Below, in pieces: positions 1 to 11,502 of a stretch of DNA of 64,000 nucleotides (position 1 is the stretch's first letter; each line of letters opens with the position of its first letter). Location: assembly GCA_021018815.1 (NCBI GenBank), contig JAITYX010000048.1, positions 1,178,001 to 1,242,000 of the forward strand, written 5' to 3'. The stretch is from Talinum fruticosum (lineage: Eukaryota; Streptophyta; Magnoliopsida; Caryophyllales; Talinaceae). The position numbers and the translations under genes are program-made. A model generated the notes under the pieces. The model ran no database searches, was not told the origin of the DNA, and saw nothing but the letters and a program-made list of their open reading frames with translations.

Positions 1-508
1 CACGTATAGTTGGAGAAATACGTTCTTATTAAGCATAAATAATATGACATGAGCCCAAGATCCTTCTACAGGGATAGATGGTCCTAAACCCATTCAAGAA
101 TAATATAACCATAGACCGTGTAACAAAATCTTATCATACATTTGAGAAAATTCCGGCAGCATTTTCCCTTAGTTCTTCAAGTACAACATATGAAAACAAA
201 TTGTCCAATGTGTATATCTTTACTTAATTGTTCGGTAACGAAGTAAATACACACACATCAAACCCATCGTCATCATAATTGCACCCGAAGAACGAGAGGG
301 AAAATGAGCATCGTGATATCTTGTCAAATTTATGATAAGATTATAATAGCCACACAACCTATTATCATATTATTCTCAAACTGTTCAACACGGATAATTC
401 AAAAACCTATACATACCAAGTTAATATCCTAAAAGCTATACCCCAAATACGTTCACCAATTAATTATATTAAATCTTGTAAATAACTTAAAGTGGAAAAA
501 TAAGAAAG
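1..508. other. AT-rich intergenic sequence
   Basis: No reading frame, repeat or RNA gene is recognisable here. The last three bases before the next element (GAT, 509-511) are the left target-site copy of the CACTA transposon. Confidence 0.5.
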
Positions 509-1085
509 GATCACTACTACGGAACCCACTTTTAACAATGGATATTTAATGACGGTTAAAAGGATAAACTGTTGTAAAAAATGGACCAATGGCATTTTTG
601 TAAATAAAATGATGATTAATGTACATATGACGACAGTTCAATTAAAGAACCGTCGTAAAAATTCAGTGAAAATTTTTTACGACGGTTCTTTCATTGAACT
701 CGCTGTCATAGCACAAAAAAATTTGGTTAAAAAACTCTAATTTTACTTGGCCGCTTCATAATCGCTTCCTCTCTCTCTTATACTTTCATAACCTGGTTCC
801 TCTCTCTTCTTGGCCACTTCCTCCTTTCCCTCTCTCTCCCCTAATTTCACTTGACTCTATCTTGGTATCCTTCACCGCACCCTACCTCCCTCTCCCTCTT
901 ATGCTTGGCAACGATCGTGACAGAGTTTCATCGATGGATGCATTCTTTGCGGATATTGGACTTCTCCGAAATTCTTTTGCATTGAGTTATTGCGAATAAT
1001 GGATAGTGGATCTTATATTTCCGTTGCTCAAGATGCGGTTATCATACTTATGAATGTTATTCTTCTTTTCTTCTACATATCGGGT

Positions 1086-1395
1086 TTTTAGTACCCAAAG
1101 ACATGTCTATTGGACATTTCATCCACATATTAAGTGGCAGGCTTCAGCTTGATCCTAGCAAGGCTTTTTTATATTTGTCAAGGATACATTGCCTCAAACA
1201 TGTGTGTATATTTAATGTGCTTGCGGTAATGTTAATCTCATGTCTTGTTCTGAAGATTACATGGAATACAACATTCGACCTTATTCTTGTGTATGCAGCC
1301 TCTTTAATGGATTTTGTCTATGAATCATACAAGGACGATGATGGATTTCTATACATGTGTTACAGCACGAGAAGACGTTTGGTGCTGTTTTTTGA
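1086..1395 (+). pseudogene. ATG8: Captured ATG8 (autophagy ubiquitin-like) gene fragment
   Basis: The translation around 1086-1190 reads FLVPKDMSIGHFIHIL then SGRLQLDPSKA, and after an intron (about 1202-1278, ending TTCTTGTGTATGCAG) continues as YESYKDDDGFLYMCYST. This is the C-terminal half of ATG8, the ubiquitin-fold protein conjugated to phosphatidylethanolamine on autophagosomes; the wording is closest to the plant clade II (ATG8h/i) type. The frame breaks twice: one T is short in the T run near 1165, and one base is missing before AGAAGACG near 1369, after which the expected TEKTFG and a TGA (1393-1395) can be read in another frame. The N-terminal part of ATG8 is absent. The retained intron shows capture as genomic DNA, not as a retrocopy. 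Sitting between CACTA ends, it is a transduplicated fragment, not a working gene. Confidence 0.85.
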
Positions 1396-1398
1396 TGC

Positions 1399-1467
1399 GT
1401 GGCTCAAAAGCTAGATGAGATGAAGAAGCGGCTAAAGGAAATAGAGGAGGAAGCCACTGCTCTCTAG
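1399..1467 (+). pseudogene. Captured PABN-like (nuclear poly(A)-binding protein) coiled-coil fragment
   Basis: The reading AQKLDEMKKRLKEIEEEATA, followed by Leu and TAG, matches the acidic coiled coil that precedes the RRM in plant nuclear poly(A)-binding proteins (PABPN1/PABN type). It begins four bases after the ATG8 stop, so the two host fragments are almost directly joined. No RRM follows. Being short, it could also be another coiled coil, but the LDEMKKRLKE-EEEA pattern is distinctive. It is a second captured host piece within the same CACTA element. Confidence 0.6.
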
Positions 1468-1988
1468 ATCTGTATTGTGGAAAGAAATTGGTTTGAATTT
1501 CATTGTTAGATCTGTATTCTACATGTTTCTTTGATTGGTATTGCTTCACTCCTTTTAGATCCGTATTCTTTAGTTTTTGAGATGTGTATTTCTTTAGTTT
1601 TTTAAGGCTTACTTTTCTTCATTCGTTAGTTCTTCGCTTTTTTCCTCATTTTTAATTTTTAGATCTCAAAATTTTAGAGCTCCTTCGATTTCGGACACTG
1701 GAGGAGCTCTGCTTTTTTTAATAAATTGGACCTATGACGACGGTTCGGATGAAGAACCATCGTTATAGGCGCACATATAACGACGGTTCTTTTTATAGAA
1801 CTCTCGTCATATATTACCTATTACTACGGTTTTTTATAGAACCGTCGTCATAGGGTATTTTTTACTATGATTTTAGAATCGTAGTCAAAGGTTGTACATA
1901 CAACGACGCCCACATACACGACGCTCTGTTAACCGTCATTAAATGTCATTTTTAACCATGGTTAAAAGTGATTTCTGTAGTAGTGGAT

Positions 1989-2576
1989 AAAGATTCATAC
2001 CGTAATAACGAGGAAAACAACGGCGACAATAAACGACGAAACCAACAACGACAATGAAAGAGGAAAACAACGGTGACACACACAACCAATACTACGGTAG
2101 CTACAAGAAAGAGGAGAGACGATGAGTAAGCGAAAACAAAAATTAAACAACAAAAAGAACAACGGCGCTGATTACTTACTCGGTGACTACGAGTAGATCT
2201 AGATCCGAGTTGTGGACGAAAGTGAATGGTGGAGAACGATAAGGCCGAGAATAGATAACGAGATAAAGTGGGCGTCGAATTAGTAGGTACGTTCTCGGGT
2301 TTTTTAAATCTGTTTTGAAAGCCATTGGACGATGGTTCTTTCACATAACCGTCATCATATGTTGCATAAGACGACGGTTCAATGAATTCAACCATCGTCC
2401 AAACCAACACATATGACGACGGTTCTTATGTAAGAATCGTCGTTATATGAACCGTCGTTATATGTGCTTCGTAACGCTGGTTATTTACAAAAATGACACC
2501 AGTCTAGTTTTCATGACGGTTTGTCCTTTTAACCATTGTTAAAGATTTATTGTTAAAAGTGGTTTATGTAGTATTG
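1989..2576. mobile_element. Second, decayed CACTA right end
   Basis: From about 2310 the ACGACGGTTC-type subterminal motif appears again in both orientations, and the segment ends GTTAAAAGTGGTTTATGTAG then TATTG at 2576, a mutated copy of the CACTA terminus seen at 1985. No matching left end was found after 1988. This may be an older element whose left end is lost or shared with the neighbour. The internal part (1990-2300) is unrecognised; a 152-codon minus-strand frame over it is low-complexity and not believed. Confidence 0.6.
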
Positions 2577-4150
2577 TAGATAGAAATATAGAAAATTTCA
2601 TGAGACATTGAGAACATTTTCTACATATCATAGAGTAGTCCAGCCCCCTTCATTTTTTCCAGCGGCCTTCTACCCCATCTATTTTTTCATGCACCCTCCT
2701 TCCCCTCCATTTTTCCGGCGTGCTGCTCCCGCTCCATTTTTGCTAAGTCCCTTCAAATGTAGTCTCTATTAACCATCCCCCCCACATGGCCTTTTTCTTC
2801 AGCCCCATTTCCGTTTTTATGTTTGGCCCTAACATGACCTTCATTGTTTTTGGAAACATTTGAAAATAAATTTTGAAAATATTACAACTTGACCAAAATA
2901 GATTTTTTCTAAATATACATACTAGGAAAAGTTGGAAAAGTAATCTTTTTGGATGAAATAGAATGCACTAAACAAAAAGACAATAAACATGACCCTTGAG
3001 ATCTCGTCGAACGGCAAGGGCATGGAGTTAGGGCAATGTATCATGCCTGAAATATGGCAATATGGGTTAATTTGAGTTCATTCTCGCTAGATGGGATAGT
3101 GCCGGAAAAGGTAGACTGTCGTTAGATATAGAATAGTGTTATCAGATTGGGGATAGTAATGGTGAGGGCATGGGAAGGAATGGCGTGAGGGGGCAAAGGA
3201 GGGGTTAATGGTTTTTGTTTTTTGTTTTTCTTTAATCCTTTGTATGAGTTAGGGTGATGAAATTTTAGATCCAAACACCAACAAGAATAATTACATTTCT
3301 GTTTAATAATTAAAATTTTATCAATTTATTAAAAACGTTTCTACTCAAATTAAAAATTATAAAATTGAACGGTTAAGAACAATGCCACATGTATGGTTAC
3401 GATTGTAGGAGTTACGGTGGTTTTTTATGGTTGCCATTTAGCGGTAAGCACTATACCCGCACTCTTTCCAAAGCCAATTTTGAGTTGCTAATTGTATCAT
3501 GTACCGTTCTTAAATGATCGAATAAGAGTTTCATTTCTATTTAAGCTTCACTTTAGCACCACCTTTCAAGAAAGAGAAGTTCACTAAAAAACACAATAAA
3601 ACCTTGTAATCTTGGAATTTTGTAAATGACGTCCCAAATGAGAGTTTGTAATCTCACGATTTTTTAATTGATATTTCGATAGGTAAAATTCTAGGCATAT
3701 ATAAGGTATAAAATCCTATGTAGGTGTATTTTTTTATTAATATTATTTTGATCGGAAAAATATAAAAATATTTTTAAATAAGAAAAAAACTAAAACTAAA
3801 AAATTAAAATTTTATAATAATAAAATTAAAATTAAAATTTTACTTTAAATTTAGATTTTATTTAAATTAGATATATAAAAATTAATATATTAATTTTTTT
3901 GGATGAAAAAAATTAATTTATTTATAATAAGAGAAATGCATAATAGCACTCAAAAAGAGAGAAATGAATAACAAAATTAAAATTTAAAATGTGAAATAAT
4001 TTCTTCATTAACAATTTTTTTTAAAAATTATTTACTATATAAATAATTAATTTTTATCTAAAGGAGAAAAATACAAAATATTTTTAAAAAATAATCTACT
4101 TTGAAAATGACATAATTTTTTATTTTTATTTTAAAAAATCCTAGAAGAAA
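2577..4150. other. Intergenic, becoming extremely AT-rich
   Basis: No gene seen. The part after about 3700 is almost pure A/T with short runs. Nothing is supported beyond composition. Confidence 0.5.
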
Positions 4151-4260
4151 CATGAGAGAGAGAGAGAGAGCAAGGGGTATTTTTGACAATTCATTCCACT
4201 TTTATGTTGTTTTTTACCGTCATCTCCTAACCAGATGCAAATTCTTAAATGCTTCTAGAA

Positions 4261-4375
4261 TTATATACTCTCAAAAGAGAGATAAATTAGGCCCACAAAA
4301 TTCCCATATTTTTTCATTTGTCCAACCATCTATTCACGGATGACGAGTAAATACTCCCAAGCGCATATAAGATGT
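4261..4375 (+). repeat. Dispersed repeat, copy 1 (partner at 63560-63685)
   Basis: The text from an ATACTC/GAGAG stretch through TTAGGCCCACAAAATTCCC, TGTCCAACCATC and GCGCATATAAG is repeated, diverged, near the right edge of the window in the same orientation. Family unknown; probably the end of an interspersed element. Confidence 0.6.
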
Positions 4376-4697
4376 TACTGCTAACCGGACATATGTGGTA
4401 CTTTAAATAATTAGTGGCAGTCAGGAAGGCATAATTAAATCAAAATAAATGGAAATTGAATTAATTAATGTCACATTTCTAAAAAGGGGAAAGTGCAAAA
4501 ATCCCATGACTTTTTTTGTTATGAAGTCATACTAAACTTTCATACTACGTAGGTAATGAATCAACTTACCTCAATATTTACGATGATGAGTTAAAGGGTT
4601 TATAAATACGGGTGTTTTCGAAATTATATAAAAATCATCATCTATTTCTATTTTCTTTTTATTTACGTTCATTTATATTCGTTTCTATTTTAAAATC

Positions 4698-4704
4698 GTT
4701 ATTA

Positions 4705-4772
<68 letters not shown>

Positions 4773-4836
4773 GTTGTTGTTGTTGTTGTTATTATTGTTG
4801 CTGTTTTTTTGTTGTTGTTATTATAATCATTGTCGA

Positions 4837-4895
<59 letters not shown>
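4698..4895. repeat. Compound (ATT)n/(GTT)n microsatellite
   Basis: Two long ATT tracts (about 4698-4770 and 4838-4894) are separated by GTT repeats and a T run. The open frame across it (poly-Leu, poly-Tyr) is an artefact of the repeat. Confidence 0.95.
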
Positions 4896-4897
<2 letters not shown>

Positions 4898-4982
4898 GGT
4901 CTGGACCTTGTGATATGCACGGAGTAATATAACATATCTTAAAAAATTAATAATTAAGAAAGTTTAGAAAATTATTAATAAG

Positions 4983-5060
4983 CTGTGAAAGATATATGGC
5001 GGAATGATCGACCAATATATATATATATATATGAGATAATATAGAAAAATAATTTGTGAT
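4983..5060 (+). repeat. Direct repeat, left copy, flanking GC-rich ORF
   Basis: TGTGAAAGATATATGGCGG, then ACCAATAT with a short AT run, then GAGATAATATAGAAAAATAA. The same order recurs at 5686-5842. Confidence 0.75.
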
Positions 5061-5062
5061 AT

Positions 5063-5503
5063 TTACTGCCCAAAGAGATGATGGAAAAGGCCAGGTGGAG
5101 GTGGAGCAAAGGTATCGACGTTGAAGTCATCCACGGTGACCGGGAGACGACCAGTGGCGAGGGTAGGGGCAGAGAGCACGGGCGACGTGAAGAGATCATG
5201 AGGAACCGATGGAGATGGCATGCTCCGGATAGGAGCCCCGGTGAAAGGCGCCGACGGTGGCGGCATGAGCCCATCGCTTGGTAGAGGCGGCAGAGGTGGG
5301 AAGGCGAACCTAAAGGCGGCTGCGGTGTAGGCGACAGAGCCCATAATAGGGGAACCGAAACAGGGGTAGGAACCACAGGAGAAGAAAGGAGCTTGGATGC
5401 CAGTGAGAGGTTCACGGAGAAGGTACCGACGGTAGGGCAGTGCAGGCGATCGAGACGATGACGGCGAAGCGGCCGGTGGCGAGTCGGGGGTGAGGACAGC
5501 CAT
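5063..5503 (-). CDS. Unrecognised GC-rich Pro/Ser-rich ORF (146 codons)
   Basis: An uninterrupted frame starts MAVLTPDSPPAASPSSSRSP and ends APPPPGLFHHLFGQ. It is much richer in G+C than its surroundings. Proline and serine dominate, with no catalytic motif, signal peptide or membrane span that I can identify. It lies between two diverged direct repeats (4983-5060 and 5686-5842), which suggests a duplicated or inserted segment. It could be a captured host fragment, or GC-rich sequence open by chance (a longer overlapping frame is open too). Confidence that it encodes a protein is low. Confidence 0.25.
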   Translation of the reverse strand: MAVLTPDSPPAASPSSSRSPALPYRRYLLREPLTGIQAPFFSCGSYPCFGSPIMGSVAYTAAAFRFAFPPLPPLPSDGLMPPPSAPFTGAPIRSMPSPSVPHDLFTSPVLSAPTLATGRLPVTVDDFNVDTFAPPPPGLFHHLFGQ

Positions 5504-5685
5504 GAAGGAGAGAGAAACGTGGTTGTGCTAGAGTTAGGTCTTTTTTGTGCAATCGTGAGCAAACCACAGGGCTTTTTTTTTTTACAATGGGTGGCTACTA
5601 AGGTTGTCTGCTAGGGTTAGATTAGGGGTTTTCTTAAGGAAGAAGAAAACGAGAGATTTTAAATTGAGCCTTTGGCTCGATGCCA

Positions 5686-5729
5686 TGTGAAAGATATATG
5701 ATGGAATGACTCACCAATATGGGAGTCGC

Positions 5730-5811
<82 letters not shown>

Positions 5812-5842
5812 AGATAATACTAGAAAAATAATTTACAATTAT
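5686..5842 (+). repeat. Direct repeat, right copy, expanded by (AT)n
   Basis: TGTGAAAGATATATGATGG, ACCAATAT and GAGATAATACTAGAAAAATA match the left copy at 4983-5060. Between them the short AT run has grown to about 78 bp (5731-5808). Confidence 0.75.
5731..5808. repeat. (AT)n microsatellite
   Basis: Uninterrupted AT dinucleotides over about 78 bp. Confidence 0.95.
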
Positions 5843-7984
5843 TTTATGTACAATAATATCTCTAATACTCTATTAATAACGTTGAAGAACTTACTATATC
5901 TCACAGCTATAATAATATCATATATCTATATAGACAAAAATAAATGAAAGTTCAGTTAATCATAACTCATAATAAACAAATATGTAATTATGCTACAATT
6001 TAAATAGTCACTTATAAATATAACTTCTGAATTTTTCTTTTAAAATAGTATAAAATCAAAAACATATAAAATTACAATAACCCTAAAATTATAACTCTAA
6101 AACTTCCTTTCTCTTTCCAAAAAATTAAAAAGGATGAATTTACGGCAACATGTCCAATTCTTGTTATTGAAATCAATACTGCCAAGGACATGATTACTAC
6201 AAAGACCCAATTTGTCCATGACAAATATTATGACAAATTCTCCACTGCAACCTCTATAAAAGAAAAGAGGGAAGTGTTGATTAAGTACAAATCACCCCTT
6301 GTAATGATAACAAAAATACGTGATGATCACCCAAAAATCAAATAAGGATCCATTTAGTTAAACGAGATAGTAACCACTTCGTAATGTAAATATTTTGGGG
6401 AGTTAGTAAGTTATCTTAGCACGTCGACCTATTTGTATTCTCCTTATGTTCTCAAACATCAGCCTTAAGCATGCGAGTCCAACTCAAGTATTACTTATTT
6501 GAAAAAAATGAGATAACATCAAATGGTCAATATTGAGGACAAGTTTCACTGAGTGTGGGTAATGTCATGTCATAACGACATTTGGGAATACGAATTATCC
6601 TCCATTACTTGTTTGATCTTTTATGTTTGCTATCTTTTTTCATTACCTGGTTCTAAACACCTTTCAACCATATTTTAACCCAACTGTAAGTACTAAAGTT
6701 ACACAAAGAGTTAATCTCTCCGACTTTGCAAGCCTCTTTCTCCCTCCTCACCGAGAAACCATAAATTAAAAAAAAAGAAGAAAAAAAAAGAAAAGACGAT
6801 AACACTTGTTTGTAGATTATATTACGACTCTGTATAAACAAAGCCTCATTTATACACTTCAAGATTCTTCACAGAGGACAAACCATTACAAAGGGGAAAA
6901 TGTAGCATTGGCCATTTCTTCTTCATTTGCTTCATCTTCAACTCAACACCAAAGCCAATTACTAAATTCTCAAGCTTGAACCATAACTTTATCTTCTCTT
7001 CCATTAGAGCAATTTACGATAGAGAGAGAAAAAGAGAGGTGAGAGGAAGGTTTACAATGAATTTAGATGAGAGAGAAAGAACGGACGAAGAACAAGCTTA
7101 ATTACAAAAAATTTGAGAAATTTATCAGCCACCACAACTCTTGCAGGGAAATAACCAAAACCACTATCACGACCACTTTTTCCTTCTCTCTTAAAAGAAG
7201 AAAATAAATTTTAAAAATGGTATTTGAGAGTGAAGTGGAGAAACTACTCAATTCACTACTCATGAGAAAAGTTGAGGAGGAAAATAAGAAAAACATTGAT
7301 ACTGACAAAAGATAGTCAAATTGTACACAATCTAAGGAACAAAAATTACTAAACCTAGAATGTAATGCAAGAAAACAAAACACTAAAAAAACAGGGGCAA
7401 TGCTTAGAAGTAGTCCCTGCTTAAGAAAACCTATTAAAATTTAGTAGTTCATAAAATCATTCCCAACAAACTCATCAATTTCACAAATACTCAACGAATG
7501 CATATGAGCCGTTACGAGCTATCAACCGGTCAATACGCACATGGTCATCATAGGAAGTTTAAGTTAAGTGATATAAAATATATTAAATCGAACTTAATTA
7601 AACTTATATATTAAAAGAGCTAAATCTTATCATATTATTGATAATTATAGTTATAATCAATTATTGGGTTATAAATTGTTGATTAACTCAAAGGATGAGA
7701 AATGTGCTAATAAATTATCAGCCCCGTTGGCAAAAAAAGTTGTAATTATAATTTTTTTTATTAGCGTAAGAATAAATTTTTAAATTGAGGAAAATTTTCT
7801 TTCTTTTTTAAAAAACATTGGGGAAAAAAATACTAACAAGTATATTATCACACAAAAAAAATTTAAAAAAAGAAGAGAAGAGTCCACTTATAAAAGGAGT
7901 AGTTTTTTGTTTCTTTTTGATAAATTTAATTATTTAATTATTTAATTTTTAGGAATGGCTCATATGCAATGGACAAATAATTTT
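5843..7984. other. AT-rich intergenic sequence
   Basis: Small open frames at 6653-6862 and 7102-7383 (minus) have no recognisable content. No element ends were identified. Confidence 0.4.
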
Positions 7985-8840
7985 TATGGTTGAGATTGCA
8001 CTAAACTTCTACAATCAAGGAAACATTGGACAATGGTCTATAATTGTCATTCTTCAAGTGCTGAAAATAGTAACTCTGCTGGACTTCGAAATCTCTAATG
8101 ATATCAAGGAAACATTTCTTGTCCTCAAACAAATCCCATTGGCTTACATCTATTTGACCATCAACTTCGGTACCCACCATCTTCCTCCCTCATACATTTT
8201 CTCATTTGGATCAACCTCCTCATCAAACATGTTTTCAAAATTTCATCTTCATCTACCAAGGAACAATCACTATCACTAAAATTTGAGCCAGTCTCATTAA
8301 CACCCTCAGTAGGATCATCAATATCTAAGTCTTCATCACTATCTATTGGGTCTTCGTAGTTAATATCATCCGAATCAGAATCGGGTTGGCCACAATGCTC
8401 GGGATCGTGAATGATAATACCCTTTTGCCCCCAATTTGCGGAATCTTCTGTTTTTCTTGGGTTCATAGTCCATTTTTCCCCTCCCTTTGTCAATTTTTGA
8501 AGTAGGGGTTTGGTTCCACATGAACCGATCCACTTTTAATGTAACGACTACTTATTTGTAACAACATTTTTGAAATACATTGAAAACAGACTCATCAATT
8601 GATGTTATGATCCCATCCCATATTGAGTCTTCATCTCCCCCTCTGCTTGTGCAATCGGGGTTAACAACGAGTTTGCTTCAGGATTACCAACATGCACCAA
8701 CTATACCTCATTCTCGTCCAATATTTTCAACATTCACAATCTCTCCATCAAGTGCTTCAACAATCACACTCATTTTAGTTGGAGCTTTCCTTTCAAGTAT
8801 GACAAACTCAATCTCTCCCTTAACATATGCCATTTTATAG
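7985..8840 (-). pseudogene. Decayed MuDR-type MULE transposase, N-terminal part
   Basis: Read on the minus strand from 8840, a start MAYVKGEIEFVILERKAP is followed by stops; then comes an acidic Asp/Ser-rich stretch (8493-8240; for example NYEDPIDSDEDLDIDDPTEG), then in another frame MFDEEVDPNEKM, then DKKCFLDIIRDFEVQQSYYF and KNDNYR. The order of acidic linker followed by an F-x-DKKxFLxAIRDFAVQ-like block and KNDxxR is that of the region before the transposase core in plant MuDR elements. At least two frameshifts and several stops are present, and the DDE core and SWIM finger are missing, so it is a truncated relic. Confidence 0.5.
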
Positions 8841-9465
8841 CTATTTCGACAAGCTGTTTTTCGGTATTGATTGGCCATCTTTGTCTAGGCCTATCTCGGG
8901 AGAATATGAAGTTACAAAAAATACCTAGGAGCACCTTCTACAATAGGCCTAGTAAGAAACTCTCAAGTATCTCTATACAAATCAATTGCCTCATATGTGT
9001 CAAAATCCTTCTTCCCTACTTTAAGTCTCCACCCCTTAAACCTTAAGAACACTACTAATTCGGATGACATCTACATCAACAATTGGAAACAAAAAAACCC
9101 AATTATGACACTATCATTCACAATCACAACAAGAAACTTCCATTAAACCCACATTTCAAAAATTTAAACTTAACACGTGAAAGTCTAAACCCTAAATTTT
9201 TACTACAAGCACAAACTTCATAATTTAATAATGGAACACTAAATACTCACCTCGGAATGTGCAATCGATCCACAAAATTCACTTCTTCTACAACCCGGAT
9301 GAAGTTTCAACCACGAATGTAGATCTCACTCCACAACCGCCTTCCGCAGAGACCCAATATTGCTTCTTCGCTGAAATAGCTCGATTGACCACTTCATAAA
9401 AGGGAGAAAGAGAAGCTTGCTCGATTAATCTTCAATGGTGTCGTTCCTCTCCAACCCTAAACCCA
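8841..9465. other. Probable 5' flank of the MULE relic
   Basis: Upstream of the MULE reading frame on the minus strand; no reading frame of its own. I could not identify a terminal inverted repeat. Confidence 0.35.
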
Positions 9466-9543
9466 GATTAAGTTCTTCACTTCGAAAGGTGAAAGCGATA
9501 AAGAGATTAAGTTCTTCACTTCGAAAGGTGAAAGCGATAAAGA
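9466..9543. repeat. Perfect 39-bp tandem duplication
   Basis: Two adjacent identical 39-bp copies (9466-9504 and 9505-9543) beginning GATTAAGTTCTTCACTTCGA. Identity implies a recent slip or an assembly duplication. Confidence 0.9.
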
Positions 9544-11386
9544 AAACAAAGGGAAGAAGCATATGATGTTTTCTCTTTGAAGGCGCCAATTACTAATGGG
9601 GGTAACAAAGTCATTTTATTTTAAGAATCGGGGACAAACTTGTCATTTTACAATTCCGATTATCCCTTCGCCGTTTTTGTATCTTAAATAATTTTTATCT
9701 CTAAATCCAGTGTGGGTAAAAATAAATACCAATTCCCAGAGGGTTTATAAATAATTTCCAAATACCTCGAGGGATATAAATGTAATATATCAACTTTTCA
9801 TAAATTATGTTTCAATCTTTGATAAAATAAAAACAATTTAGTTTGAATTACAAAAAGAATATAAAAAAAAGGAGGGAAGCAATTTAAGAGGGCTTATTTC
9901 GGTGGGATTCAATGTGGTGCAAGTAACAATTAAAAAAACATTTCAATTATAGTATAGATATTAGATATATGTAGACTTACAAAGGAATCACCAATTAAAT
10001 TAATTAAGTGTGAGAAAAGTGGAGCTTACTATAAGAAATTATGGCTTATGGCAATCCCTCATTAATATAGAAGAAGGTGGATAGGGCTTTTTTTTTCAAA
10101 GAGTGAAAGGTGAGAAGATTTTTTTTTTTTTTTACGGTATTTAGATTCCGCTTCTACGATTTAAGATCTTTGGAGTGGTCATATCATAGGTCGAGGAAAG
10201 CTGGTATTCTTTCTTCTACCATCCTATGAGACTTTTGGACTAAGGACCTCGATGTCGCCTTTGGCTGAATTAGATAACATTTTCAACTAATATAAGCAAT
10301 TGAATTAAACCCATATGAAACTAATACAATGTAAATGATCTAAACTCCACATTACGGTCATAATTTGAAGATAAAATCATAAAATGTCCTCTATTTTGTA
10401 ATAGTGGTGTTTTTATATATTGCTATCAATCCCTATTATTTATGAATGTACAAAATATATTGAGATATATTGTCGCTCGGTTTTATATCTTTTATAAAAA
10501 TTATTACTATTAAATTATATTATTTCACTTCATTCTTCAAAAGTTGGGCCACTTGTAAACTCACGCTCTCCAACTTGATGGGGTTTAATTAATGGCATAT
10601 ACATCATTTACCAAAAAAAAGTTCTCGACTGGAATATTTGAACTTATAATGAGAGTTTAATGTTGCAAGGGTAAATGGGGCAGCTCATCAAATATAAATT
10701 ATAAAAGATTTTGAAGGTACATGCACCCATTTTAGATGCATTAAAAATATATTTAGTACAAACTACAGACGGTATTGACCAAAAAGAAAAAACTACAGAC
10801 GGTCAGAATTTGTAAAATTTTAATTTAAAAAAGTAATTTATATCTCTAAATCTATCTTATTAGATAGGCTAAAAATTACGACATAATTTTATTTAAAAAT
10901 TAATACATGGACTGATTTTGGCCAATTTTAGCTCCTAATTTAAATCATTCCCACATGACAGAGACAGGAACTTATCGCCCACCCCCAAGGCATATAGAAT
11001 TCTCCAAAGGATATCCCATAAAGCCGCAACTGAGGTGGCCCTGCATCAAGCCGATCACTCGTAGCCGTAGTCGCATGTGTAGAAAGCTAACATATATGTC
11101 GCATAAAAGCTACAGCTTTATAATTTCTTATAATTCTTTGAACTTTTCTAACTAACTTTACAACCATATTATAACTCTTTAAAACTCCTTACGCTTTTCC
11201 TTACAACTCTTTACTAACTTTACAAATCTTTACATCTAACTCGAAATACTTAACGGCATGTCTATTTCAATGTAATAGTTAGTGGTCAAAGATTATAGGT
11301 TAACGGTTACTTACGGTTAGTAGTTATCGGTGTTATTAATAGTTATGATTAATAATTACTAGTTATTACTATTAGCGGTTAGCTAT
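9544..11386. other. Intergenic sequence
   Basis: No supported gene. A T run at about 10121-10133 and general AT richness are the only features. Confidence 0.4.
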
Positions 11387-11502
11387 GAACATCGAAATGA
11401 ATATGCCTAAACTCAAAAGCTAAATCTATTCACTTAAAATTGAAGAACATCGAAATGAATATGCCTAAACTCAAAAGCTAAATCTATCCACTTAAAATCA
11501 TG
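11387..11502. repeat. 58-bp tandem duplication
   Basis: Copies at 11387-11444 and 11445-11502 begin GAACATCGAAATGAATATGC and differ by a few bases only. Confidence 0.9.

Larger units (their letters stand above)
512..1985 (+). mobile_element. Non-autonomous CACTA (En/Spm) transposon carrying host gene fragments
   Basis: The element starts CACTACTACGGAACCCACTT and its other end, read on the minus strand, is CACTACTACAGAAATCACTT. These are CACTA terminal inverted repeats. It is flanked by the 3-bp direct repeat GAT (509-511 and 1986-1988), the target-site length of this superfamily. Inside both ends lie many copies of an ACGACGGTTC-type motif in both orientations (for example around 635-690 and 1730-1870), as expected of the subterminal transposase-binding repeats. 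At 1474 bp it has no transposase; the middle is made of host gene pieces (ATG8-like and PABN-like, listed separately). Element strand is arbitrary. Confidence 0.92.

Noticed and set aside
1952..2410. 152-codon minus-strand frame over the CACTA right ends
   Set aside because: Overlaps the terminal and subterminal repeats of the CACTA element; no motif.
4612..4932. 106-codon frame with poly-Leu and poly-Tyr
   Set aside because: It is the translation of the ATT/GTT microsatellite; no real protein content.
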